From a virus, in IMG/VR virus record IMGVR_UViG_3300032334_001019, positions 54,465 through 118,464 of that record: DNA of 64,000 nt. The stretch is one strand, 5' to 3'. Every line of letters begins with the position of its first letter. The stretch's first letter is position 1. A program made the position numbers and the translations under genes. Shown here in pieces: positions 19,073 through 27,582 of the stretch. The notes beneath the pieces are model-generated. The model was not told where the DNA came from and did no database searches. It was given only the letters and a program-made list of their open reading frames with translations.

Positions 19073-20592
19073 TGTCACGATTTACACAACCAGGTGGTGG
19101 AAGCGGATCTGGTACTCCAGGACCACAAGGACCACAAGGTCCACAGGGAGAACCTGGAGATGCTGGTGCACAAGGTGCTGCTGGAGATCCATTTGGTATT
19201 TACTATTTAGGAAATTACAATTCAGAGTCTGGATATCTTCCAAACATTGCAGTAGTTAGAGGATCAGATGGACAACTATATCTTGCAAAAGCAAGTGGAC
19301 AACTTGGTGATCCAGTTTATTATGAAGTTAATGGACAATGGGAAGTATGGATTCCTAAAGGTGCAGATGGGGCAAATGGAGCATCTTCATATTTTCTTGG
19401 TACATGGAATAGTGTAGATGAATTTCTTGCAGTATATCAAGGTGGTCCAATAGGATTAGCAGTAGGAGATTGGTGGGCTTTTGTAAAGGATAATGAAAAC
19501 CCAAATAAAATTTATGTAGTTCGTGAAAACCCTGCTTCTTTAACTGGATGGGTAATTGATGATAACGAACATTTTGTCTTGCCTCAAGGACCAGCAGGTG
19601 AAAATGGAGCAAGCCCCTTTACTCTTGTAGGTGCATACGATAATGGTGTTTCATATAACTTAGGAATTGCTGTTTATTATAATGGCGGAACATATGTAAG
19701 AACTGGTAATCCACTTAATCCTGGATACCCTCCAACAGTAGGCTCTGTAAATGCATCATGGACACCTCTTGCAGAAAAGGGGTATGATGGAAGCCAACTT
19801 AATTATTGGGATGGAACTGGCACACCTTTAAATCCAGCAGAAGATGGTTTCTTAATTATTGACGGTGTTGTTACTGGATTAGGACGGGGGCTATTAGTAT
19901 CTGCTTCAGATAAAATTACAATAAATGCAAACAACGGTGAATTTTTAAATGATTCAAATGTTTCATCAAATCAGATTGCAACTATTGGAGATTTGCCAAA
20001 CCTTTCATCATACGAAGGAGATATTCTTCCATCACAAGACAACCAATATGTTTTAGGTAATTCAGAAAATAGATGGAAGTCTATATCTATTGGTGAAGGA
20101 ACTATTTATATTACTGACGCTACCCTGGGAACAGAAGTAGGGTTAACTATTGATGATGGTATTTTCTTTATTGACGGAATTGCACAAGCACAATTGCCTG
20201 ATGTTAAAATTACAAACTTAACTTTTGCCGATAACCACACTCAAACACACTCCTCAGATATTCTTCTCATCAGTCACCAAGATGGTAATCAGACACCATT
20301 TGAGACTGTTGATCTAACAAAACAAATTTTGGTAATGAGTGACGGAACATGGACACTGCCAGATGGTGCAGAAGGACAGATCATGTATTTTGTTCAAGGA
20401 AACGGCGGGAGTGCTGAAGATTCATATCTTAATGTTGCACACTTAAAATACAATAATAATGGACTAGCAACACAAATGAATAATGGTGTATGGTCTCCAT
20501 TTAATTATGAATCTGGACATGCACAAAGCCCAATGTGCACAGCAATATTTACTGATGGATATTGGTCATTTAGTAATGGAAGAAAACGATAG
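19072..20592 (+). CDS. Collagen-like tail fibre protein
   Basis: A 506-residue protein. Residues ~7-38 are Gly-rich followed by Gly-X-Y repeats (GPQGPQGPQGEPGDAG), a collagen-like trimerising stalk. Several short repeat modules follow (YLGNYNSESGYLPNIAVVRGSDGQLYLA and similar), each like carbohydrate-binding or fibre shaft units. Then comes LPSQDNQYVLGNSENRWKSISIG, a motif typical of tail-fibre shafts near the tip. The C-terminus (LATQMNNGVWSPFNYESGHA) may form the receptor-binding head. It is a likely host-recognition protein and a candidate substrate of the oxygenases downstream. Confidence 0.8.
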   Translation: MSRFTQPGGGSGSGTPGPQGPQGPQGEPGDAGAQGAAGDPFGIYYLGNYNSESGYLPNIAVVRGSDGQLYLAKASGQLGDPVYYEVNGQWEVWIPKGADGANGASSYFLGTWNSVDEFLAVYQGGPIGLAVGDWWAFVKDNENPNKIYVVRENPASLTGWVIDDNEHFVLPQGPAGENGASPFTLVGAYDNGVSYNLGIAVYYNGGTYVRTGNPLNPGYPPTVGSVNASWTPLAEKGYDGSQLNYWDGTGTPLNPAEDGFLIIDGVVTGLGRGLLVSASDKITINANNGEFLNDSNVSSNQIATIGDLPNLSSYEGDILPSQDNQYVLGNSENRWKSISIGEGTIYITDATLGTEVGLTIDDGIFFIDGIAQAQLPDVKITNLTFADNHTQTHSSDILLISHQDGNQTPFETVDLTKQILVMSDGTWTLPDGAEGQIMYFVQGNGGSAEDSYLNVAHLKYNNNGLATQMNNGVWSPFNYESGHAQSPMCTAIFTDGYWSFSNGRKR

Positions 20593-20647
20593 AATTAACT
20601 GGTCTGGCGGAAACTGGTAATTTAAAATACAATGAGATAATGTCGTT

Positions 20648-21376
20648 ATGGCTACTTCTAAATCTATGGATTTCCCTGGTGCAAAAAAATCTAGTTATGC
20701 TGCACAAGTAGAGCAAAGCCAAGCATCTACATATCAAGAAAACACTCTTTCATTCCTTCCAGTGCCAGGCCCAGTAGGACCACAGGGGCCTGCAGGTAGA
20801 GACGGCAAAGATGGAAAGCAAGGACCTGAAGGTCCAGAAGGAAAACAGGGTCCTAAAGGTTTACAGGGTCCAGCAGGAAAAGATGGCCTAAGTTCTCTAT
20901 CATCTTCAGGACAGCAAGCAGGATGGGCTTCATATCATAATAAGTCTCAAAAAGCATTTAAACTTGGAATTTCAGAAGGAGATGATGGGTGGGCAACAGT
21001 ATTCATTATTTCTGATGATTCATCAAATGAAAAATTTTTACCTAAAGGCTGCACATCCTTATGGAATGATAATTCAAGATCTTTTAACTTTAAAGGTTTG
21101 GAAATCGGTGCACAAGTATTCATTACATATAGTTTTGAGTTGACTACATATAGTAGTAATACTGAAACATGGATTAGGACATATTCACCTAATAGTGACT
21201 TAGATGTTGCTCAATTTATAGGTTCTATGAAATATCAGCATACATACCCAATAACAGTTACTCAGCAAATATTCATAGAAAACCAAAAAATCTGGGGTAA
21301 CGGGGCAATTCCTCAAATTAGAACAGATTATGATGCATCAGTAATTCTTAAATCTGTATATGTCAGCGTGGTATAA
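20648..21376 (+). CDS. Collagen-like fibre protein 2
   Basis: A 242-residue protein with a long Gly-X-Y tract at residues ~39-79 ([20 protein letters not shown] and on), then a C-terminal ~150-residue beta-rich domain with no recognised family. The collagen tract is charged ([14 protein letters not shown]), typical of bacterial and phage collagen-like stalks. Leaderless: GATAAT, six bases, ATG. Probably a trimeric fibre. Confidence 0.8.
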   Translation: MATSKSMDFPGAKKSSYAAQVEQSQASTYQENTLSFLPVPGPVGPQGPAGRDGKDGKQGPEGPEGKQGPKGLQGPAGKDGLSSLSSSGQQAGWASYHNKSQKAFKLGISEGDDGWATVFIISDDSSNEKFLPKGCTSLWNDNSRSFNFKGLEIGAQVFITYSFELTTYSSNTETWIRTYSPNSDLDVAQFIGSMKYQHTYPITVTQQIFIENQKIWGNGAIPQIRTDYDASVILKSVYVSVV

Positions 21377-21383
21377 TAAAAGC

Positions 21384-21770
21384 ATGGCATTTCCAGGAGA
21401 ATTAAATATCAATTATTATAAGGGTGATACTTATGAGTTTAATGTATTCCCAAGAAAAACAGACGGAACCAGTTTTGACCTTACTGGATTTATAAATGCA
21501 ACATTTAAGATTGCTACAACTCGTGGCTCAGCAGGTGTAACAGCAGGACAAATTACTGGTTCTGCAAAAATATCAGATGATAAAAAACATATTGCTTGTG
21601 CTATTACACCAGCAAATGGTGATTTAATGAATGCTGGCACAACATATGTTTATGATATACAGGCATATTTGCCAACACCAGGTTCTTATAATAAAGTAAT
21701 TACTTTTATAACTGGATCTATTTCAGTTACAGATGATGTAACGCAAGGGTATGGAGATGCATCGGCGTGA
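21384..21770 (+). CDS. BppU-like appendage protein (copy 2)
   Basis: A 128-residue protein with LNINYYKGDTYEFNVFPRKTDG, a central INATFKIATTRGS, and C-terminal YNKVITFITGSISVTDDVTQ, the BppU-like attachment-domain pattern. The ATG at 21384 follows TGGTATAAT by six bases; an upstream in-frame ATG inside the previous gene lacks signals. Adjacent genes suggest it docks or caps a fibre. Confidence 0.7.
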   Translation: MAFPGELNINYYKGDTYEFNVFPRKTDGTSFDLTGFINATFKIATTRGSAGVTAGQITGSAKISDDKKHIACAITPANGDLMNAGTTYVYDIQAYLPTPGSYNKVITFITGSISVTDDVTQGYGDASA

Positions 21771-22363
21771 CAGATGTATTTGTATCCAGTGATTCATTAA
21801 CAGTTATTGGCGGAACAGCGTCAGTAGATGTCAATGTAGATTACGGTCCACAAGGAGACAGAGGAAGTTCTTTTTTTGTTGGTTATGGAAATCCAAATTC
21901 AATTACACACACATCTTCATTACAAGTTTTAGACATATACATAAATGTTCAATCAACAGATGATGATTATTTGGTTATGTATCAATATCAACTTTCAGAT
22001 GGAATTTTATCTTGGATTTCTATTGGTAAACTACTTACAGATCAATTTAGTTCAAATCGTCAGTTAAGATTTGTAAATGGAGTTACAGAAAATTCAGTAG
22101 ATTTTAATGTTGCAAATATTGTTCCAATGTCCATTTTGTCTAGTCTTACAAAAAATAACTTTAATGTTCAGTGTACATTTGTATCTGATAACCCAGTAGC
22201 AGCATCTACAGTAGTTGGTGATATTTATATAGATTCTTTAACTGGTAATACATATCTTCCAGTAGATATAAATGCTGCTGAATACTCAGAAGGGAATTGG
22301 GTTCCGCTGCACACTGGATCATCTCCATTGTCTAACGTACATTTTTTTGTTACGGTGGTATAA
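21767..22363 (+). CDS. 198-residue putative fibre protein, GTG start
   Basis: Begins at GTG 21767, overlapping the previous stop as GTGA. It contains a short collagen-like fragment (YGPQGDRGSS) and a repeat-like region (FVSDNPVAASTVVGDIYIDSLTGNTYLP), as in fibre-associated carbohydrate or shaft modules. Function inferred from position within the fibre array. Confidence 0.65.
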   Translation: MTDVFVSSDSLTVIGGTASVDVNVDYGPQGDRGSSFFVGYGNPNSITHTSSLQVLDIYINVQSTDDDYLVMYQYQLSDGILSWISIGKLLTDQFSSNRQLRFVNGVTENSVDFNVANIVPMSILSSLTKNNFNVQCTFVSDNPVAASTVVGDIYIDSLTGNTYLPVDINAAEYSEGNWVPLHTGSSPLSNVHFFVTVV

Positions 22364-22381
22364 TCCTAATGGTGATATATT

Positions 22382-22834
22382 ATGGCTTCTGAATACATTG
22401 ATGATACTGAAACTGGCACTGGGATATACCCAACAAAAATACCAGGGTACGAAGATGCTGCAGATATTCAAGAAGCATTAAAAATATATCACTATGGAAC
22501 AACAACGATTCCACAAACAACAGGGGCAGTAGATTCAAAATCTGTTGCAGGACATTTATTATCATTAAGACAAGATCTTAATACAGAGATTGCAAGAGGA
22601 ATTGGGTCTCAGATATCTAACTCAGCACCAGTATCTCCTGAAGATGGTTTTATTTGGGTAGATGCAGATACAGATGTTCCAGGTGTTGCAACATATTCAA
22701 CTGCTGTGTATACAAATATTGCACCAACTACTGGATTAACAAATGGGATAATCTGGGTAGAAAAAGGTTCTAGTCCATTAAAAATGTATGTATATAACAG
22801 CGATACATCTGCATGGGATGAGATTGGTGCATAA
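22382..22834 (+). CDS. 150-residue putative fibre-associated protein
   Basis: Contains KIPGYEDAADIQEALKIYHYG, a motif like those in phage short tail-fibre or hinge proteins, and two repeated modules (SPEDGFIWVDADTDVP, LTNGIIWVEKGSSP). It is coupled to the next gene, which overlaps its stop. An extended -10 lies 18 bases upstream of the ATG. Confidence 0.6.
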   Translation: MASEYIDDTETGTGIYPTKIPGYEDAADIQEALKIYHYGTTTIPQTTGAVDSKSVAGHLLSLRQDLNTEIARGIGSQISNSAPVSPEDGFIWVDADTDVPGVATYSTAVYTNIAPTTGLTNGIIWVEKGSSPLKMYVYNSDTSAWDEIGA

Positions 22835-24957
22835 TGACAACATTTAGCAGCACTCCAAAACCAGCATATATTTATGATGAGGCATCTGATACTTGGTATC
22901 TTGTTAGTGGAATAGTAAATACTGCATATCCATATACATGGACAGCGCCCAACACATTTGATGCTGTATTAACAGCAAAGGCTGGTGTTAATAATTTTGC
23001 AACATTAGCAGATAGAGATACTGCACTTGGACTAACACCAAGTAGTGGAGTTGTTTGTTTTGTTAGAGCAGATAATAGTTTAAACTCAATTAATCAATTA
23101 CAGTATTTTGATGGCTCAAAATGGAAAACAATTCATGATGCAACATTTGTTGATAAGTCATCAAACTATGTTATACAAAAGCATGATGTTAATAAAACAA
23201 TTAAAGTTGGATCACCATCTGATTCGTCAAGCGGTACAATAACTATAACTATTCCAAATAACTCAACTCAATCATTTGAAATTGGAAATAAAATTAATGT
23301 TGTTAGATATACTCCAAAACAAGTTTCTATTGTTCAAGGTTCTGGTGTAACAGTTTTTAGTAAATATAGTTCATTAGATATTGTTCCACAATTTGGAATG
23401 GTTGTACTTACAAAAATTGATACTAATTCTTGGTTGGTTACTGGAGATTTAGTTGGATCTATTCCATCAACACCAACTCCAACTCCAACTGCTACTCCTA
23501 CCCCTACACCTACTCCTACAACTCCACCACCAATTACAGATCCACCAATTACTCCAACACCTACCCCAACACCACCAATTACAGATCCACCAGTAACCCC
23601 AACACCTACTCCAACAGTAACCCCAACGCCTACTCCAACAGTAACTCCAACGCCTACGCCGACACCTACTCCTACACCTACGCCAGATAATAAATATTAT
23701 TATACATATTGCTATGGTGGTCAGACTTATAATGGAAATTCAAGCGTTCTTAATTGTGCAGAAATTGAAGCCAACCTTGGAGAAGGATCAACCAGTTTTG
23801 CTTGTCAACAAGGATCTGCACCAACACCTGCAGTTTGTAGCGTAACACCAACGCCTACTCCAACAGCAACACCAATTCCAACTTGGTATTTCTGCTGTAG
23901 TAATGGCGCAGGTGGATCTGTATCTGCAGCAAATGCTGGAATAGCAGCAGGATTAGCAAGTACATGGTGTGCTAATGAAGAACCTGGAAATACTTTATCT
24001 GGTGGAGTTTATTCAACACCACAAAGTTGTAATTCTATAACTCCTACACCAACACCGACTTCTACACCAACACCTACACCTTTAGATTGTTCTGACGCTG
24101 GATTCTTAAATCAAGCAGATTGTTTAGCATGTGGATATACCTATACAGGTGGAACTTGTTATGATACACCAAACCCTAGTGCAACACCTAATCCAACACC
24201 TACACCAACACCTACTCCTTTAAATTGTTCTGATGCTTCATTCTTAAACCAAGCAGACTGTTTGGCATGTGGTTACACTTACACAGGTGGAACTTGTTAT
24301 GATACACCAAATTTCACTCCTACACCAACACCAACTGCAAGCCCTAGCCCTACCCCTTCTCCAACTCCTTCACCAAGCCCTAGCCCTACTCCAACACCAA
24401 CTCCTACACCTACTCAAAACTGTACACCAATTTATCAAGGTATTGAAAATAGACAGTGCAATGGAAACTCAACACCAGTTGCAATTTATTTAAATCCATG
24501 TACTGGAGTTTATACTTGGAATTGCCCACCAGTAACTCCTACCCCTACACCTACACAACCACCAGTAACACCAACACCTACACCTACACAACCACCAGTT
24601 ACCCCTACACCTACACCAACACAGCCACCAGCAACACCAACACCAACACCAAGTTGTAGTCCAAATCAAGGTAATTCTTGTTTAGGTCCTGATGGATGTG
24701 CTGGAACAATTGGATGTAATGGAATTTGTTCATGTAATCCATCTCCATTTAGCGTCTTTAGTTTCTCACCATTTAGCGTATTTGGTTTCTCACCATTTAG
24801 CGCAGCCTTCTCAGTCTTTGGTTTCTCACCATTTGGCGCAGCCTTCTCAGTCTTTGGTTTCTCACCATTTAGTGCTGCATTTGGCGTATTTGGTTTCTCA
24901 CCATTTAGCGCAACATTCTCAGTCTTTGGATTTGCACCATTTACTGCACCAGACTAA
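22834..24957 (+). CDS. Thr-Pro-rich, Cys-rich virion protein with FSPF-repeat tail
   Basis: A 707-residue mosaic. Residues ~1-210 form an ordered beta-rich domain ending LVTGDLVG. Long Thr-Pro linkers follow (for example TPTPTPTATPTPTPTPTT near 215), separating cysteine-rich modules. One ~40-residue module (DCSDAGFLNQADCLACGY...) is present twice in tandem (residues ~420-490). The last ~70 residues are FSPF-type repeats (FSVFSFSPFSVFGFSPF...), extremely rich in Phe, Ser and Pro. It is probably a mucin-like surface fibre; the Thr-Pro linkers are plausible glycosylation sites for the GlcNAc-transferase encoded 21 bases downstream. Confidence 0.7.
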   Translation: MTTFSSTPKPAYIYDEASDTWYLVSGIVNTAYPYTWTAPNTFDAVLTAKAGVNNFATLADRDTALGLTPSSGVVCFVRADNSLNSINQLQYFDGSKWKTIHDATFVDKSSNYVIQKHDVNKTIKVGSPSDSSSGTITITIPNNSTQSFEIGNKINVVRYTPKQVSIVQGSGVTVFSKYSSLDIVPQFGMVVLTKIDTNSWLVTGDLVGSIPSTPTPTPTATPTPTPTPTTPPPITDPPITPTPTPTPPITDPPVTPTPTPTVTPTPTPTVTPTPTPTPTPTPTPDNKYYYTYCYGGQTYNGNSSVLNCAEIEANLGEGSTSFACQQGSAPTPAVCSVTPTPTPTATPIPTWYFCCSNGAGGSVSAANAGIAAGLASTWCANEEPGNTLSGGVYSTPQSCNSITPTPTPTSTPTPTPLDCSDAGFLNQADCLACGYTYTGGTCYDTPNPSATPNPTPTPTPTPLNCSDASFLNQADCLACGYTYTGGTCYDTPNFTPTPTPTASPSPTPSPTPSPSPSPTPTPTPTPTQNCTPIYQGIENRQCNGNSTPVAIYLNPCTGVYTWNCPPVTPTPTPTQPPVTPTPTPTQPPVTPTPTPTQPPATPTPTPSCSPNQGNSCLGPDGCAGTIGCNGICSCNPSPFSVFSFSPFSVFGFSPFSAAFSVFGFSPFGAAFSVFGFSPFSAAFGVFGFSPFSATFSVFGFAPFTAPD

Positions 24958-24978
24958 TCATTATGATATACTTTTAAG

Positions 24979-26187
24979 ATGTCAGAAATTGATAAAAAAG
25001 AAGAAGATCTTAGACAAGTTAGACCATGGGATTTTTTTAATCCAAATACTGAATATGCAACAAAAGAAGTTCAGTCTGCAAGATTTGATATTTGTAAATC
25101 TTGTCCAGAATTAATTAAACTAACATCGCAATGTAAAAAATGTGGTTGTGTCATGAGATTAAAAACTAAGTTAGCACTTGCAACATGTCCTATAGGTAAA
25201 TGGGGTACTGCAGAAAAATTAACTCCAGAATTAATACAAGAAGACTCAGTATCTAGAATATTTATTAATATACCTTCATATAAAGATCCAGAAATTTGGC
25301 TAACAGTAGAAAACTTTATTAAAAATGCTAAATATCCAGAAAGAGTTTTTTTTGGCATTACATTACAATCTAATAATATTTATCAAGATAGAATTCAGTC
25401 ATTTGAATATAATAATGTTAGTCTAGATGCTATTGAACCTGGATCAATTGTAGGCTGTCAGCCAGCCAGAAAAAATTCTCATAAATTTTATAGAAATGAA
25501 GAATATTATTTAAATATGGATTCACACATGAGGTCTATAAAAAACTGGGATGTAGAAATAATTAGAGAATACGAATTTAATAAAGAACATTATGGTGTAT
25601 CAATATTTACTGCCTATGCCCCACCTTATGATTTATTGCCAGATGGAACAGATGATATTAATCCAGATATAAGTTCAAACCCTACATTTTTTATGTCTGA
25701 ATCAAACATATCTAATTTTTATAAAAATTTAGTTCCACAGTTTACATCTCAATATACCAATCCTGGACACAATGTATTATCTCCATATATTTCTGGACAT
25801 TTTTTCTTTACAGAAAAACAAGTAATTGAAAGGGTTCCATTTATGTCTGAGATAACATTTACAGAAGAGGAACCCTTAATGGCTTTAAGATTTTTTACTG
25901 CTGGATTTAATCTTGTAACACCTAGTAAGGTTTTTGTATATCATAGATATGGAAGAGGTGGAAGAAGCCTATTTTGGGAAGATTTTCCAGAAAAGTTTTT
26001 CCCAGAAGATGAAAAATCTAGAAACTATTTTAGAGAATTAGTTACAACAAATAAAATAGACCCAGTAAGTGGTCTTTTTACAGAAAGATCACTAGAAGAT
26101 TATGAGAAGTATTCTGGTATAAGTTTTTCAACAGCAACCCTTCATGAGGGAGTAAAGTCTGGACTTCCTTCTGGTTCTTTCAAATAA
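24979..26187 (+). CDS. GT60-like GlcNAc-transferase with N-terminal DUF6171 ribbon
   Basis: A 402-residue fusion. Residues ~38-75 are a DUF6171-type zinc ribbon (CKSCPEL...CKKCGCVMRLK...CPIGKWG). From ~95 it matches the Skp1-type GlcNAc-transferase family: IFINIPSYKDPEIWLTVENF, GCQPARKNSHKFYRNEEYYLNM, the DSHMR metal motif, KNWD, and EEEPLMALRFFTAGFNLVTP. Family members add GlcNAc from UDP-GlcNAc, in Skp1 to hydroxyproline. Leaderless start (TATACT, six bases, ATG). It follows the Thr-Pro-rich protein gene directly and ends at a convergent terminator facing the endolysin. Confidence 0.88.
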   Translation: MSEIDKKEEDLRQVRPWDFFNPNTEYATKEVQSARFDICKSCPELIKLTSQCKKCGCVMRLKTKLALATCPIGKWGTAEKLTPELIQEDSVSRIFINIPSYKDPEIWLTVENFIKNAKYPERVFFGITLQSNNIYQDRIQSFEYNNVSLDAIEPGSIVGCQPARKNSHKFYRNEEYYLNMDSHMRSIKNWDVEIIREYEFNKEHYGVSIFTAYAPPYDLLPDGTDDINPDISSNPTFFMSESNISNFYKNLVPQFTSQYTNPGHNVLSPYISGHFFFTEKQVIERVPFMSEITFTEEEPLMALRFFTAGFNLVTPSKVFVYHRYGRGGRSLFWEDFPEKFFPEDEKSRNYFRELVTTNKIDPVSGLFTERSLEDYEKYSGISFSTATLHEGVKSGLPSGSFK

Positions 26188-26188
26188 A

Positions 26189-26222
26189 AAAGGGCCAGGT
26201 ATATAACCTGACCCAATTTTAT
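26189..26222. terminator. Bidirectional terminator between GT and endolysin
   Basis: GGGCCAGGT/ACCTGACCC stem at ~26191-26214. On the minus strand the one mismatch becomes a G-U pair and the stem is followed by TTTTTT; on the plus strand it is followed by AATTTT. Confidence 0.75.
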
Positions 26223-26229
26223 ATAATTT

Positions 26230-26781
26230 TTATGATGGGAATTGTGTCATTAAATTTTTTGTTTTTGGCGTAATACCGTGCCAAGATGACCAATCTTTTC
26301 CACCGTTACTCATATGATATGCAATTTGAGCATTTAAAACTGGATTGAATAATTCAGCATTAGAAGAGAGTTCAAACTTATCTCTTCTATCTGGACCAAG
26401 AATTCCTAGCATGTTAATTTGAAAAAGTCCAAAAGATGAGTCTCCAGTGCTTGCATTTCCGTTAAATGCTAGAGGTCTTCCTCCAGATTCTTTTTTAGCA
26501 ACAGCCCAGGCCTCAATAAGGTCCTTTCCTTTAAATCCAACTAAAGATAATAAACTTTTTAACTCTAGATCAGTTAGAGAAACCTTATTTGAAAAACTCT
26601 CCAACATTTTCTCTTTAGAAACCAAAAAAACCTCTTTCGAGGTAGTTTGCGATGTCTGAGCCTGTTCGGGACTCAAATTATTAATAGTATTAGCGTTAGC
26701 AGCATTAGAAAAAACACTGATAAGTGCTACGGTACTGAGTATGCTAATGATCTCTTTGTTTCTTTCGATAAATTTAATCAT
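26230..26781 (-). CDS. Secreted lysozyme-like endolysin (transglycosylase fold)
   Basis: A 183-residue protein. Residues 1-30 form a signal peptide (basic start, ISILSTVALISVF core, AANA cleavage region), implying export by host Sec rather than release by a holin. The C-terminal domain has AWAVAKKESGGRPLAFNGNAS and GDSSFGLFQINMLG, the lysozyme-like/SLT pattern with the catalytic Glu in KKESGG. AAGGAGG precedes the ATG at 26781. It is the only minus-strand gene in the 17.8-64 kb block and has its own TTGACT promoter, so it can be timed separately from the fibres. Confidence 0.85.
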   Translation of the reverse strand: MIKFIERNKEIISILSTVALISVFSNAANANTINNLSPEQAQTSQTTSKEVFLVSKEKMLESFSNKVSLTDLELKSLLSLVGFKGKDLIEAWAVAKKESGGRPLAFNGNASTGDSSFGLFQINMLGILGPDRRDKFELSSNAELFNPVLNAQIAYHMSNGGKDWSSWHGITPKTKNLMTQFPS

Positions 26782-26804
26782 AGTTTCCTCCTTAGAAAAC
26801 AATA

Positions 26805-26820
26805 ACACCCTGGTAGGTGT
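26805..26820 (-). promoter_or_regulatory. Hairpin in endolysin 5' leader
   Basis: ACACC-6 nt-GGTGT stem in the leader between promoter and ribosome-binding site, followed by U-rich sequence. Possible attenuator or stability element. Confidence 0.35.
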
Positions 26821-26829
26821 CTACTGATA

Positions 26830-26859
26830 AGTATAACATGTTTTTGTCTCAAAAGTCAA
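26830..26859 (-). promoter_or_regulatory. Endolysin promoter
   Basis: TTGACT (26859..26854), 18-base spacer, TATACT (26835..26830). The TTGACTTTTG start matches the early rightward promoters rather than the extended -10 late promoters around it. Confidence 0.7.
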
Positions 26860-26912
26860 ATATTGTAACATTTTTTATAAAATAATTTATTCAAACATGG
26901 TATAATAATTAA

Positions 26913-27323
26913 ATGGCTACGCTCAGAGGGTCTCAATCATCATATGATATTGGAAACAAACCACCAACAGTTATTTGGACAGTTGTTCGTGGTGATACAT
27001 CTGGTTTTAAAGTTTATGTTACAGATGATGCTCAAGTTCCTTTAATTTTAAAGGGTGATGAGTCTGAATGGGATATTGCCATGAAGATTAAAAGACCAAA
27101 CTCAACACCTGGAGTTATTACTGATGATGCAGTTACAATTATGGCATTGCATCCAAGAGCAGATGAAGATGATCTAGTTGGTGAATTTACGGTTTGGCTT
27201 ACAGCAGAAGAATCTAATGTCTTACAGACAGGAGACATCTTTGATATTCAGGTTAGCGACCCAACAAGAGTCTGGACAGTTTGCCAGGGTAGCATGAAGA
27301 TTCTTGAAGATGTAACAGATTAA
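26913..27323 (+). CDS. BppU-like appendage protein (copy 3)
   Basis: A 136-residue protein with VIWTVVRGDTSGFKVYVTDDAQ, WDIAMKIKRPN, LTAEESNVLQTGDIFDIQV and WTVCQGSMKILEDVTD. This is the fullest version here of the BppU-like N-terminal domain (V-R-G-D-T ... G-S-x-K-I-x-x-D-V-T). Leaderless: TATAAT (26901-26906), six bases, ATG. It probably anchors the following fibre proteins. Confidence 0.75.
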   Translation: MATLRGSQSSYDIGNKPPTVIWTVVRGDTSGFKVYVTDDAQVPLILKGDESEWDIAMKIKRPNSTPGVITDDAVTIMALHPRADEDDLVGEFTVWLTAEESNVLQTGDIFDIQVSDPTRVWTVCQGSMKILEDVTD

Positions 27324-27547
27324 TGGCAACAGCAATACTACTAGATAACTTAAACGGTAAAACTAAAAAAATATTCCCAATTGATTATTCATTAATTGAA
27401 ATTAAAGGTTCAAATCAAAAAGTTATTATAAATGATGTTTTACCTTTTAGAGTTAGGTTTACAGCAATACAAATTGAAGGAATTGGTTTGGGTAATACCC
27501 CAGCAATTCCATTGCAGGTTATTGGATATAGCAACTATATTCTTTAA
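27323..27547 (+). CDS. 74-residue hypothetical structural protein
   Basis: Encodes MATAILLDNLNGKTKKIFPIDYSLIEIKG..., beta-rich and short. It overlaps the previous gene by one base, so likely co-translated. Its function may be as an accessory of the BppU-like protein; none is recognised. Confidence 0.55.
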   Translation: MATAILLDNLNGKTKKIFPIDYSLIEIKGSNQKVIINDVLPFRVRFTAIQIEGIGLGNTPAIPLQVIGYSNYIL

Positions 27548-27582
27548 TAATATTATTTAAAAAGAGGGGTTATAATTACCAC

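Noticed and set aside
22369-22392. Seven-codon leaderless mini-gene overlapping the 22382 start
   Set aside because: Four-base spacing from the -10 differs from the usual six, and nothing else supports translation; may be chance.
23465-24650. Regular repeats that could be mistaken for a CRISPR array
   Set aside because: They are in-frame codons for Thr-Pro linkers inside a long gene, with no unique spacers of constant length.
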